NCBI RefSeq assembly: GCF_008327685.1
Contig: NZ_BDDE01000022.1
Span: 124,001 to 188,000, forward strand
DNA: 64,000 nucleotides
Origin: Actinomadura sp. K4S16
GTDB lineage: Bacteria; Actinomycetota; Actinomycetes; Streptosporangiales; Streptosporangiaceae
Direction: 5' to 3'
Shown: positions 51,756 to 62,700 of the stretch, piece after piece
Numbering within the stretch: the stretch's first letter is position 1
Layout of the letters: the number at the start of each line of letters is the position of its first letter
Notes under the pieces: model-generated
The model's database searches: none
What the model was told of the DNA's origin: nothing
The model's input: the letters and a program-made list of their open reading frames with translations, nothing else
Translations under genes and position numbers: made by a program

Positions 51756-52421
51756 TCATCGCCCATCCTCATGCATCTCGATCACTCGCCAAGCGCTGCT
51801 CCACCGACGCTGATCCTCGTCATTGCCTCCGCAAGCTCTCACGAAGGCGATGAGATAGTGCAGCTTGGTGGTGAACGGCATAGCCCCCGCACGTCGTCCA
51901 CCGGTCAGTTTGTGGGCGGTGGCGTGCGAGAACACGCCACCGGAACGTTTGGCCAGTTCCCGGGTCGGAGGACGACCGGCCCATCGCCAGTACCTCCGCA
52001 AAACAAGGTCCAACTCCGCGAAGGTGCTCGGCCGGGGCACCTCCGTAAGGGGATCCGGCTTGTGATTATGTGCTTCGACGTCCTCCGGGGGCCTCGGTAA
52101 ACCATCTAGCTCCCGCGATACAGGCGTCATGAAAACGTCGACCTGTTCTGACTCCAAAAGACTCGTCGATCGCGGCCGTGTGAGATGGCGACGTTGCACG
52201 GCCTCTTCATGCGCCATTTTGAAGACGGGGATCTGAGCTGGCAGCATTCCCAGTGGCTCCAGCACGCGTGGGCATTCGCGCCAGTTCGGCAGGGGGGCAT
52301 GCGGATCGATAAGCTGTCGAAGGGCTGGTACCAACTGTCGCGGCAGATCATGCTGCGGACGTGCTTGAACCAGCCCTACGACCAACTCTTCGAACGGCAC
52401 ACCCTCTACGGGTTGATTCAT
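51756..52421 (-). CDS. XRE-like helix-turn-helix protein
   Basis: 221 residues from ATG 52421 (GTG 52493 would overlap the preceding small gene). The first ~120 residues (VEGVPFEELVVGLVQARPQH) are unrecognised. The C-terminal ~90 residues, RPSTFAELDLVLRRYWRWAG then TRELAKRSGGVFSHATAHKL and LHYLIAFVRACGGNDEDQRR ending WSSAWRVIEM, match the HTH domain found in many actinomycete regulators, usually N-terminal to ATPase or TPR proteins. Here the HTH is encoded just upstream of the giant LAL gene, same strand, so the two may act together. Weak ribosome site. Confidence 0.65.
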   Translation of the reverse strand: MNQPVEGVPFEELVVGLVQARPQHDLPRQLVPALRQLIDPHAPLPNWRECPRVLEPLGMLPAQIPVFKMAHEEAVQRRHLTRPRSTSLLESEQVDVFMTPVSRELDGLPRPPEDVEAHNHKPDPLTEVPRPSTFAELDLVLRRYWRWAGRPPTRELAKRSGGVFSHATAHKLTGGRRAGAMPFTTKLHYLIAFVRACGGNDEDQRRWSSAWRVIEMHEDGR

Positions 52422-52440
52422 CGCCGTGGGTCCGCTGCGC

Positions 52441-52632
52441 TCAGGCCCGCCGCTGACGGACTGAGGCAGCGGCGAGTTGCCCCAGTGAGGCACCTACCGC
52501 CAGCGTCACCACGGTGCCCATTGGTCCCGGTGCTCCCTGCAGCAGGAACGCAAACCCTCCGCATGCATTGATCACATGCGCTAACGGGACCGGCCAGGCC
52601 GGAACCTCGTCGACTTGCAGTGTCAGCTTCAT
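52441..52632 (-). CDS. small 63-aa membrane-like protein
   Basis: ATG 52632 with GGAAGG upstream. Starts MKLTLQVDEVPAWPVPLAHV and contains one to two hydrophobic, Gly/Ala-rich segments (ACGGFAFLLQGA, TVVTLAVGASLGQLA). No family recognised. It ends 19 bases before the XRE-like gene, consistent with an operon small protein-XRE-LAL. Confidence 0.45.
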   Translation of the reverse strand: MKLTLQVDEVPAWPVPLAHVINACGGFAFLLQGAPGPMGTVVTLAVGASLGQLAAASVRQRRA

Positions 52633-52730
52633 CTCGCCTTCCGCACGGTCTTGGGATCCATGACGGGGCGCCGACCGACCGCATCCCACCGACCAGATCT
52701 CCCACAACCGGGCCGAGCGGAGGAGGCACC

Positions 52731-52817
52731 TTGCGCATCATCGTGGCCTACGTCATGGAAGCGCGGAAGGGCTTGATGGGGGTATTTACGTATCTGCACA
52801 CACTGTTACGCGCCTGA
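52731..52817 (+). CDS. possible 28-aa peptide
   Basis: TTG 52731 preceded by GGAGGAGG (5 bases spacing) opens (M)RIIVAYVMEARKGLMGVFTY, 28 residues, basic-amphipathic in pattern, ending TLLRA. Divergent from the 63-aa gene by 98 bases. The ribosome site is the main support; peptide identity unknown. Confidence 0.35.
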   Translation: MRIIVAYVMEARKGLMGVFTYLHTLLRA

Positions 52818-53243
52818 CCAGGGCAGACGTAACCGGCCGTTGTAAAAATCTGTCTACTGCCGTCTCTTCGGGTAATCGTTACGCTGATCAGCTGCGCAGA
52901 AGGCAGGGTTCGCCACGATGCCACCGGGCCGGAACTCGGGGGATCGTAGACCTCAGTCGCTTGGACGCCCCTTCGGTCTTGGGATCCGATGACAGCGCAC
53001 CGACGGCCATGACGGGGTCAAGCCCGGACTCCCACCCGGGCTCCCCGTCCTCCACAACATCCATCGGGCGGTGGCCCCGAACAACGGCTACCGTGGGTCA
53101 CGTGTTGTCGAGGCGGCAGGCTGTCAATTGCGGGAGAGCGTAACGGGTTCGATCTTCCCCAAGCTGTGCCGTGGTGGGGCGAAGGGCGCTCGCTGACCAG
53201 CGGCGATGGCGAGAAGCGGCTTGTCCTGGCCCTGATCGGTCGT
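52818..53243. other. intergenic region before attR
   Basis: No gene recognised. It contains no integrase fragment that I can identify on either strand. Confidence 0.5.
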
Positions 53244-53291
53244 GTTCACACCGAAGAGGCCACTGGTTCGAACCCAGTATCGCCCACGTTT
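53244..53291. repeat. attR: second copy of tRNA-Val 3' end
   Basis: 48 bases identical to 45662-45709. It lacks the tRNA 5' half, so it is not a tRNA gene. Read with the intact tRNA 7.6 kb upstream it delimits the island. Confidence 0.85.
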
Positions 53292-53300
53292 CCCCAGCTC

Positions 53301-53332
53301 AGAGGTCTGCTCTCGAAGAGAGCGGGCCTCTT
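53301..53332 (+). terminator. terminator-like hairpin after attR
   Basis: AGAGGTCTGCTCTC-GAAG-AGAGCGGGCCTCTT, a near-perfect stem in the same position relative to attR as 45719-45750 is to attL. Probably the original tRNA-Val terminator. Confidence 0.6.
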
Positions 53333-53830
53333 CGGCGTTTTCGAGGCGTCGAAGAGGCCACGCGTTCGAACTGGTGCGCATCGCCGTCTCACAGGCCCTC
53401 CTCGACTCTGAGGGAGGGCCTTCCTGATCCACTGGGAGGAATCTGGGAGATCATCTTTCTCCCACCTCGAACGAGGCCACAGGGATGGCTCTCGCCCGGT
53501 GTCCTGCTCGCTGGTGCGTGGGGTGCTCTCCGGCCGCCAGGCCCTCTAGCTGTGGCGGCAGCCCGGAGCCTCGTCGTCAGCCTGCGACTTCTCGGGCCGC
53601 TTCCCGGTCGGCCGTTCCATCTGGAGGGTGGAGTTGTCTGCGGACCTCCTATTGCCGACGTCCTCGAGAGGGTTCGAATCTGGTCTCCATCTGGTGGTCC
53701 GGGTGGGCGACCGCGGCGAACCGCCAGCCCACCGGGCCGTTATGGCTGCCGACCGGTGGGCTGCGCGGTAGTGCTGGGAGTCCGTTGCTGGTGCTCGGGG
53801 TGGGCGATGTAACGGAGGCGTCTCGGCGGG
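53333..53830. other. gene-free region with degenerate att-like pieces
   Basis: About 55 bases after attR is a degenerate copy (CGAAGAGGCCACGCGTTCGA). TGGGAG...CTCCCA arms at about 53444-53463 and CTCGAACGAGGCCAC repeat the layout seen after attL. No coding gene recognised between this and the sigma factor stop. Confidence 0.5.
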
Positions 53831-54499
53831 TTAGGGGTTGGGGTCTAACTGGTGGGCGTGGTGGGTGAGTTTGCGGAGTCCGCGGTGGGTGGCGGTGCGG
53901 ATGGCGCCGGGTTCTTTGCCGAGGATGTGGCCGGCTTCGGTGGCGGTGAAGCCCATGATGCGGCGTAGCAGAACGGCTTCGGCTTCGCTTTGGGGGAGGG
54001 TGGTGATGAGGAGGAGAGCGGTTTGCCAAGCGAGGCGGCTGAGGGCATCGGTTTCGGTGTTGTGGTGGTTGGAGCGGTCCTGCAGTTCCTCGATGGGGAT
54101 ATGGGTGTGGGGTCGGCGTTGCTGGTGGCGGATGTGGTCGAGGGCGCGGTTGCGGGCGATGGTGATGGCCCAGGAGCGCCATTTGTGCCAGGTGCCGTGG
54201 AAGGCGGTCAGGTCGCGTCCGATCTGGAGCCAGGTTTCCGCGGCGACGTCTTCGGCTTCTGTGTGGACGAGTGTGCGCAGGTAGCGCAGCAGGCGGGGGT
54301 TGAGGTCGTCGTAGAGGACTTTGAAGGCGTGCTGGTCTCCGCGCTGGGCGGATCGCAGCGCCCAGGTCAGGTCCGGGCGGTCGGGCGGCTGGACGGGGTC
54401 GGGTGCCGGGGTGCGGTGGGCTTTCTGCGGGCGGGTGGGGCGCGCCCGGGGCGGGGTGTCGGGGGCGTGGTGGGTTTGTTCGTGTTCGTCGACAGGCAT
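53831..54499 (-). CDS. ECF-like sigma-70 family sigma factor
   Basis: 222 residues. After a Pro/Arg-rich tail, region 2 spans about 48-128 (LRSAQRGDQHAFKVLYDDLN, AEDVAAETWLQIGRDL, WRSWAITIARNRALDHIRH) and region 4 about 163-213 (LPQSEAEAVLLRRIMGFTAT, EAGHILGKEPGAIRTATHRG). No region 3, so ECF type. Regions match sigma factors that direct RNA polymerase to specific promoters. The FG-GAP protein gene lies 63 bases upstream on the same strand. No anti-sigma factor is encoded next to it, which is unusual for ECFs. Confidence 0.85.
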   Translation of the reverse strand: MPVDEHEQTHHAPDTPPRARPTRPQKAHRTPAPDPVQPPDRPDLTWALRSAQRGDQHAFKVLYDDLNPRLLRYLRTLVHTEAEDVAAETWLQIGRDLTAFHGTWHKWRSWAITIARNRALDHIRHQQRRPHTHIPIEELQDRSNHHNTETDALSRLAWQTALLLITTLPQSEAEAVLLRRIMGFTATEAGHILGKEPGAIRTATHRGLRKLTHHAHQLDPNP

Positions 54500-54562
54500 G
54501 GGGGCGGTGCCTTGCTGCGGGGGAGGAGCTGGGCACGGGGCAGGGGTGGGTTCGGTGGCCGG

Positions 54563-56083
54563 TCAGGGGGCCAGGACGCGTCCGGCGTAGGAGGTGGTGC
54601 CGAGGCCGAGGGCGCTGCCGAGGTAGGCGGTGCCGGTGGTGGCGGGTGGCATGGTGGCGGCGCCGAGGAGGTGGCTGATGCCGCCGTCTCCGGTGTTCTC
54701 GCCTTCGACGCCGGTCGCGGTGTCGGCGTGGCCGTCGTTGTCGGTGTCGGCGAGTGCGACGGCGGAGCCGAACTCGTCGCCTGTTTCGGCGCCTCCGGGG
54801 ACTTGGCCGAGGTCTTGGTGGATGAGGACGGACCCGGTGCCGGTCAGGCCGGTGGAGCTGCCGTAGAGCAGGAGGGCTGTGCCGGCGTCGGTGCGCAGCG
54901 CGGTGTTGGTGATGTCCTTGTGCGGGATGCCGGTGTAGACGTCGTCGTAGCCGTCGTTGTTGACGTCTCCAGCGGCGACGGACAGGCCCATGTCGTCACC
55001 GTCGGCGCCGGTGCCGGGGACGCCTGTGGTGTCTTGGGTGATGGTGGTGCGGCGGCTGGTGGCGGTGATGCCGGTCGGGCCGCCGTAGTAAGCGGTGACG
55101 GCGCCGCCGATGGTGGTGGTGGCGTTGTCGGAGGCGATTGGCTGGCCTGCGATGACGTCGGCGTAGCCGTCGTGGTCGAGGTCGCCTGAGGCCAGGGCGC
55201 GGCCTCCGCCGGGGATGGCGGTGAGTGCGTCGTAGTCCAGTCCTGCGGTGGAGCCGGGGATGGTGACCAGGCTGGTGCGGCCGTCGGTGCCGAGGTAGGT
55301 GATGGCCAGGTCGGTGTAGCCGTCGCCGTTGATGTCGGCGGCCGTCGAGCGGGTGACGGTTCCGGTGGTGGAGGCGGCGTTGAGCGTGGAGCGGGGGATG
55401 GCGCGGTAGCGTCCGCGGGTTCCCGGACGCAGCTCGGTGCCGCCTGATCCGCTGTTCTGGGCCCCGGCGAGTGTGGCCGTGGTGGCTCCGTCGTAGTAGG
55501 GCTGGACGATGCCGCTGGCGGTGAGGGCGGCCAGGTCGTTGCTGCCGTTGCCGTTGAAGTCGCCGATGGACAGCGCTTCGGCGAAGCGGTCCCCGGGGCC
55601 GCGTGCGTCCACGGGCAGGCCGATCCCGGCGGTGGTGGCGAAGCCGGTGGCGCCGCCGTAGAGCAGGATCGCCGAGCCCGCGTCGGTGATGGTGTCGAGG
55701 TCTTCGCCGGGCTGCCCGACCACCAGGTCGGCGTAGCCGTCACCGTTCAGGTCGCCGGTGGCAATGGCGGTGCCGAAGGCGTCGCCTGCTTCGGAGACCC
55801 CGGGCACGTTGGGGCTCTCCTGGTTCAGCACGACGGCCCGGGTGGTGGTGATGCCGCCCGGGGCGCCGTGGACGACGGTGACCGAGCCGGCTTCGGCCTG
55901 TCCGTTGGCGGTGGCCGCCGGGGCGCCGACGACCAGGTCCTGGTAGCCGTCGTGGTCGAAGTCGCTGGTCGGTGCGGTGGCGGGCTGGGCGGCGCGGGCG
56001 GTCGGCCCGGTGATCGTCATGGTGGTGGTCAGTGTGGCCGTGAGCGCGGCGGTCATGGCGGCGATCAGCGGGCGAGCCCTCAC
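54563..56083 (-). CDS. secreted FG-GAP/integrin-like repeat protein
   Basis: 506 residues from GTG 56083, which has AAGGAGG 7 bases upstream; ATG 56134 has none. A signal peptide (ARPLIAAMTAALTATLTTTM) ends near ARAAQ. About seven FG-GAP blades follow, each with a Ca2+ loop: DFDHDGYQDLVVGAP, GDLNGDGYADLVVGQP, GDFNGNGSNDLA, ADINGDGYTDLA, GDLDHDGYADVIAGQP, GDVNNDGYDDVYTG and ADTDNDGHAD. This forms a beta-propeller typical of extracellular, possibly adhesive proteins; no enzyme domain is visible. No wall-sorting signal at the C-terminus. It is divergent from the large RHS gene. Confidence 0.85.
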   Translation of the reverse strand: MRARPLIAAMTAALTATLTTTMTITGPTARAAQPATAPTSDFDHDGYQDLVVGAPAATANGQAEAGSVTVVHGAPGGITTTRAVVLNQESPNVPGVSEAGDAFGTAIATGDLNGDGYADLVVGQPGEDLDTITDAGSAILLYGGATGFATTAGIGLPVDARGPGDRFAEALSIGDFNGNGSNDLAALTASGIVQPYYDGATTATLAGAQNSGSGGTELRPGTRGRYRAIPRSTLNAASTTGTVTRSTAADINGDGYTDLAITYLGTDGRTSLVTIPGSTAGLDYDALTAIPGGGRALASGDLDHDGYADVIAGQPIASDNATTTIGGAVTAYYGGPTGITATSRRTTITQDTTGVPGTGADGDDMGLSVAAGDVNNDGYDDVYTGIPHKDITNTALRTDAGTALLLYGSSTGLTGTGSVLIHQDLGQVPGGAETGDEFGSAVALADTDNDGHADTATGVEGENTGDGGISHLLGAATMPPATTGTAYLGSALGLGTTSYAGRVLAP

Positions 56084-56791
56084 CTTTTGTCCTCCTTGGG
56101 GATCCGGGTAACGGGCTGTCGTTCGACGCCGCACTTTCGGTATATCGAAAGCTTCGGATCGCCCGGTGCCCGGTAATTCCAGGTTTTAACACGAACTCCA
56201 TCATTGATCCATTGCCGGATTGGCATGATTGTTCCGCTGGGTTCGTTGCGAAAAACAGGTCCAAGTGATCTAGGTTGATGTTCGCGCGCCGGGGCCAGTG
56301 GTGTCTCTCTCTGTTTCGGCACGTCAGAAGGGTCTTCAAGAAAATTTCCGGGTTCGATGTGACGTTCGCCTATGGGGTGACGCTTACCTGGGAGGACGAT
56401 CGCACGATCGCGGTGGCCGATGTCGGCATCCCCTGGTGGCAGGGGGTTGACGGAGATCATCCGGCCGTGCATCGTCCAAGGCGGAACGGCTTCGCCCGGC
56501 TCGGGAGTCGCCGTTCCGGTGATGGTGCGATGTGCCGTGGGGGAGCGCGTCCTCAAGCTTTCTTTGGAGGTTCGACGAGTCCCCGACGGGGATTGAAGGC
56601 CAGGTAATAAAGCGTCTTAACCGCCATCTGCCCTGTTAAGCCGCCGCTGTTCTCCTAGCGGTATCGCATTTTTGTGGACCAAGGTCTCTGCGTTCAATCC
56701 TGCCCGGAGATCTGCCTTGCTGTGCGTTTCTCCGGTTGCGGCCGTCGAACGTCGTGCCTTCGGCGGCCGGGTGTGAAGGGACCCCTTTGTG
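56084..56791. other. divergent intergenic region, FG-GAP / RHS
   Basis: 708 bases, less GC-rich than the surroundings. No gene recognised on either strand. It should hold both divergent promoters. Confidence 0.5.
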
Positions 56792-59700
56792 GTGAGCAGG
56801 TTTCGCAGGCTCCTGGCAGGAATCCTGGTCGTGGTTCTGGCGCTGGCGCTGGCACCGCCGGCCAGAGCGCAGCAGCCCGCCGCGGGCGCCGAGGTGTCCG
56901 ACCCGGGAGACGGATGGAAGCCCGAGAGCAAACGCAACGCCTGGGACCGCTTCAAAGGCTGGTTCGGCGATAACGACCCCAAGCCGCGCAGACTGCCGGC
57001 CGGTGGTGTGCCCCGCAACGACCCGGCACCGGCCAGGAAGAAGGCGGCACCGGCCAAGCGCGTCAAGGAGCTGACGGGCCGCCGGACGGCGAACGCCAAA
57101 GTGTACGAGTTGTCGGACGGCAGGCTGCAGAAGGAGTTGTCGGCCGTCCCGCTGCACTACCGCGGCAAGGACGGCGACTGGCACGACATCGACCCGCGCA
57201 TCAAACCGGCCGACCGCAAGGGCTTCGTCTACGGCAACCAGACCAACACCTTCCACAGCTTCTTCAGCACCCGCCCCGACGAACTGGTCACCTTCGACGC
57301 CAACGGAGCGAGCCTGACGCTCGGGACCCCGCAGGCCACGCCGGACAAGCCCAAGGCCACCGGCAACACCGTCACCTACCAGGGCCTGCTCGGCGACGGC
57401 GCGGACGTGTCCTATGAGATCGCCCGGGACGCGCTGAAGGAGAAGATCGTCCTGGACGCGCCGCCCAAGGACGGCACCTACAGCTTCACCGTCAAGGCCG
57501 CCGGAGTGCGGGCCTGGCAGCGCCCGGACGGTGCGATCGCCTTCTACAAGGGCGACTTCGACGGCCGTCCGGTCTTCGTAATGCCCAAGCCGTTCATGTA
57601 CGACTCCAAGGCTGATGCCGCGTCCCCGTACGGGAAGGCCTGGAGCCCGAAGGTCACCCAGTCGATGCGGTGGGACGCCAAAGCCGGGCTGCTGCACATC
57701 ACCGTCCGAGCCGACAAGACCTGGCTGAACGACGCCAAGCGCACCTACCCGGTGGTGATCGACCCCACCATCAAGATCGCGCCGACGCCCACCCAGTCGC
57801 AGGACACCATGATCTCCTCCGACGGGCCGACCCAGAACTACGACGACACCTGGCGGCTGTCGGTCGGCACCACCAACACCGGCAAATCCCGCGCGCTGCT
57901 GAAGTTCCCCCTGGACCAGATTCCGGCCGGCACTCAGATCGACTCGGCGCAACTGCAGCTGTACTACGACCAGAACCACACCAGCTCCGCCAATGCCGTC
58001 ACCCTGGAGGCCCGGCGCGCCACAGCGGCGTGGGACGAGACCACCGCGACCTGGAACAGCGCCAACGCGATCACCGGCGAGCTGAGCGGCAACACCGAGC
58101 AGGTCGACGACGGCGACCCCGGCAAGACCGCGCTCAACGGCACCTGGACCCGGCTGAACACCTTCGACGGCAGCGCCGTCGGCAACGACCTGTACACCTC
58201 CAAGAACGCCACCACCGGCGACTCCTACACCTGGGTGCCCCGGGTCACCGAGACCGGCACCTACCAGGTGCAGGCGCACTACAAGCAGTACGACGACGCC
58301 GCCACCACCGCCCCCTACACCGTCACCTACAACGGCGGCAGCAAGCTCTACCCGATCGACCAGTCCGCCGGGACCAAGGCCGCGGGCGTGTGGAAGACCC
58401 TCGGCTCACACCCCTTCGCCGCCGGAACGCAAGGATCGGTGAAGCTCGGCGACGTCTCCGACTCCTCCAAACGCGTGATCGCCGACGCCGTCCGGCTGTA
58501 CAGGGAAGGCACCGCCGTCCGCCCGGCCGGCGACGACGCCTCGGCATGGCATTCCTTCTCGGTCCGCGACACCGTGCAGCACTGGCTGGACGGCTCCCAA
58601 CCCAACCACGGGTTCGTCATCAAAGCCCGCGACGAGAACACCCTCGGACAGGGCGGGCCCAGGTATGAGGGCAGCCTGTTCTTCTACAACGGCGAGACCG
58701 CGACCTACCCCAAACTCGTCGTCACCTACGGCCGCCCCGGCGTCGAGGTCAACTCCCCGACCACCATCCACGCCACCGGCGCCGATCTGACCTGGCCCGC
58801 CTACAACGACCCCTCGACGTCGGCCGACGACGACATCGTGGAGTACCAGGTCCACCGCTCGGTGTGGCAGACCTTCACCCCCTCCCAGGCCACACTCATC
58901 GCGCCGGTGTCCAAGGACGTCCGCACCTACACCGACACCACCGCCCAACCCACCCCCGCCGACAGCACCGACCCGTTCGGCAACTCCTACTACTACATGG
59001 TCGCCGTCAAAACCCGCGACGGAAAGATCACCCCGGGCCCGACCCAGCTCGCCCGCCTGCCCAAGGCCGGACGCGCCTACCGGATCTACCAGTCCGGCGT
59101 CACCGACACCACCCTCACCGCCTCCCGCCCGGACGACAACCAAGACGTCCTGGCCGGCGAACCCTGGCTGATGGTCGGCAACAACAGCGCCACCTACGGC
59201 ACCTCCCGCGCCGTACTGAAATTCCCCGCCCTATCCGACATCCCTACCACCGCAAGCGTTCTGGACGCCCAAGTACGGCTGTGGAGCGCGGGAGTCGACC
59301 CCGGCGGAACCGCCACCTATGAGCTGCGCGGCCTGACCCGCGGCTTCACCGAAACGACCGCGACCTGGAACAAGGCCGACGCCACCACCTCCTGGACCAC
59401 ACCGGGCGGCGACATGGACACCACCGTGTCCGGCACCGGAAGCAACTGGAGCAACGACCCGCAACAGCGTGTCCTCAACGCGACCTCGCTGGCGCAGAAA
59501 TGGGTCGCCGACCCGGCCTCCAACAAGGGCGCCATCGTCAAGCTCGCCAACGAGTCCACACCCGCCGAACGCGCGATCTTCACCTCCAGCGAAGGCCGCG
59601 AACCCCAACTGCGCCCCCAGCTGGTCGTCACCTATCTGGAGACCACGCCGGAGAACACCTACTACGTTCCCGCGACTCCCGCCAAGGTGGCGCCCGACTC

Positions 59701-62700
59701 CACCCAGACCGTCGACGTCACCCTCACCAACACCACCACCTCAACCTGGAACCAGGCCGACTGGGTGCTGTCCTACCGCTGGAGCCGCCCCGACGGGTCC
59801 CCCGTCACCGTGCAGCAGACCCACACCGCACTGCCCAAGAACCTGGTCCCCGGCGACGCCGTCACCGTCCAGGCCCAGGTCAAAGCGCCACCGGCGTCCA
59901 TCGAGGGCAACAAACGCGTCGACCACGTCCTGGAATGGGACATGTGGAACACCACGACCAGCACCTGGCTGTCGTCCGGCACAGCGGCAGCGGCCCGCGC
60001 CGCCGCGGTGGACAAGGTCGGCGCGCTCAAGCAGAGCCTGGCCGTCGAAGAATCCACCTCCGACCAGGTCGGACTGGAGAAGTTCTACGCCTACGCCGGC
60101 AAGAACACCGGCGCCGGCTCCACGGTCATGAACAACCTGCACGCCGGGAACGCGGTCTGGCAGTACAACGCCTTCACCAACCCCTCCCGCGGCCTGGCCA
60201 CCTTCCTGCGCCTTGCCTACAACTCCAAGGACACCTCCGACACCGTCGCCGGCTACGGCTGGTCCATCCAAGCGTCCTCACCGATGCGGCTCGGCAGCCC
60301 CGTCGACCCCCACCCCAACACCAAGGGACGCACCGTCTCCCTCACCGACGGCGACGGCACCACCCACACCTTCACCCTCGACGACAAAGGCAACACCGAT
60401 CCCGCCGACGACGAATACGTCGCCCCCGCGGGCGTGCACTACTACCTGCAACGCCTCGCCGAATGCAAACCCAAAGACGAGATATCGCGCGCCTGGGTGA
60501 TGACCCGCCCCGACCGCACCCAGTTCTTCTTCGACTGCGACGGCTACATCTCCTCCATCGAGGACAACAACGGCAACCGAATGGACTTCACCTACGAAGT
60601 CCGCCGCTCCCAGAACAAGCCCACCAAATTCCTGCGCTACATCACCGACCCCACCGGCCGGCAAACCCTCACCATCGACTACTGGGCCAAGGGCCAGGAC
60701 TACTCCTACATCGACGACACCACCTGGGAGAAGAAGACCGGCACCGGCCTGACCAACCCCCACATCATCGACCACGTCAAGACCATCACCGACATCTCCG
60801 GCCGCACCCTAACCTTCACCTACTCCGACAAAGGCCTCCTCGGAGAACTCGTCGACGGCGCCGGCTCCTCCCAGCCCAAGGTGTTCGGATTCCAGTACGA
60901 CGCCACCCAGGGCAACAAGAACGTCAAACTCATCAAAGTCACCGACCCCCGCGGCCACGCCACCAACCTGGCCTACTACGACACCCCCGAAGACGACCCC
61001 AAATTTAAATGGTCACTGAAGACCATCACCGACCGGCTGAACAACTCCACTTCTTACGCCTACACGGACCCTGACGGCACCCAAGGCCAGCAGGTTCAGA
61101 CCGTCGTCACCGACGCTGAAAACCACGCCACCACCTACCTGATGGACGGCAAAGGCCGCCCCATACAAAGCACCAACGCCAAACGACAGACAACCAAACT
61201 CGGCTGGGACGACGACAACAACGTCACCCGCCTCGAAGAACCTCCCGCCACCACCGGCGCCACTCCAGCGATCTCGACATGGTCTTACGACCCCAAGACC
61301 GGCTACCCCACAGAGATCAAAGATGCCGAAGCCGTCAAGAACGCCTGGAGCGGTACCACTCTCACGTACCAGACCGGCCTCAACGGCCACATCGCAGACC
61401 TGATTGCCAAGAAAAGCCCCGAGGGGCGGCTTTGGACCTTCGCCTACTCCGCTGAGGGGAGCCTGAGCGCGGTCACTGACCCCCTCGGAAATGCCACCCC
61501 AGAAGACGGCGACTACACCGCCACCTATACCTACGACACCTGGGGCCAACTTGAGACGGCCACCGATGCCAACGACCACACCACCAGGCACTCAGATTTC
61601 GATGCATCCGGTTACCCGCAGAAGATGACCGACCCGCTTGGCAACGTCACCACCTTCGAGTACGACGTGCGAGGCAACGTCACCAAACTCACAGACGCCC
61701 GCGGGAAGGCCACGACGCAGGGATACGACGAGTTCAGCAGGTCGCTGGAGAACAGATCCCCCAAGGACCAGTCGGCTGGCGAGTACATCGTCACGGCGGC
61801 ACCGCTCTATGACCCCAATGACAACGTTTTGCGGCAGTATGCGCCCAACGGAACTGCTGCGGCGGCGACCTACGACGCCGTCGATCAGGTCACTCAAGTG
61901 GTCGAACCGGAGGACGAGCCCGGCGACCCCGAGCGCAGGACCACCTACACCTATGACAGGAACGGCAACCTCACGTCAGAGACCGAGCCCAAGGGGAACT
62001 TGACGGACGAGCCGGGGGACTACACCACGACCTACGGCTACGACGAGATTGAAAGGCTCACCTCGGTCACCAACGCCGAAGGTCACAAGCTCTCCTACGC
62101 CTACGACGACGCGGGAAACGTGACCACCCTTGTGGACCCGCGCAAGAACGCCACTCCGGCTACTGACGACTACACCACCAAGTACACCTACGACCTGGCA
62201 CATCGGGTGACGGCCACGACCAACGCGGCTGGAGGGATCCGCGAAACAGGTTACGACCGCGACGGCCTGGCCACGAACACGACGGACGAGGACGGCAACG
62301 ACACGCTCGTCACGCTGAACCCCCGCGGGAACCCGACAGAGGTCAGGATCCCGCACCGAAAGGACGGCGACACCGTCGTCTACCGCACGACCCGGTATGA
62401 GTACGACCAGGTTGGCAACCGCACCAAGATCATCACCCCCCGCGGTGTCGCGACCGCTGATGACCCCGACGACTTTGTGCAGCAGATCGTCTATGACGAA
62501 CTGAACCGGGTCAAAGAAGAGATCTACGGCTACGACGCGGACGACCCGCGTTACAACCGTCCCGACAGGACTATCCGGGCCTACGACGCGGTCGGCAACC
62601 TGACCAAGGTCAGCTCACCGCCCTCAAGCGGCCAGACGGTACGCAACGACACCGTTTACACCCACTACGACAACGGCTGGATCAAGACCTCGCGAGACCC

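Larger units (their letters stand above)
45662..53291. mobile_element. 7.6-kb genomic island in tRNA-Val(CAC)
   Basis: Bounded by the 48-bp perfect direct repeats at tRNA-Val and at 53244. Contents: gene-poor debris, a barstar pseudogene, a giant double-ATPase LuxR regulator, an XRE-like regulator, a 63-aa protein and a possible 28-aa peptide. No integrase, excisionase or replication gene is visible, so it cannot move by itself. Homology between the flanks continues past the exact repeat for about 240 bp at lower identity, suggesting two related insertions or a deleted larger element. Base use appears less extreme in GC than the flanking housekeeping genes (by eye). Confidence 0.7.

Noticed and set aside
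53244..53291. A second tRNA-Val gene
   Set aside because: Only the 3' half is present; the acceptor 5' strand and D-arm are missing, so it is an att duplicate.
53665..53700. tRNA T-arm-like piece (GGGTTCGAATCTGG) as a further attachment site
   Set aside because: The flanking bases cannot form a T-stem or acceptor stem.
53990..55189. Plus-strand ORF of 399 codons, Gly/Val-rich
   Set aside because: Shadow of the sigma factor and FG-GAP genes on the minus strand.
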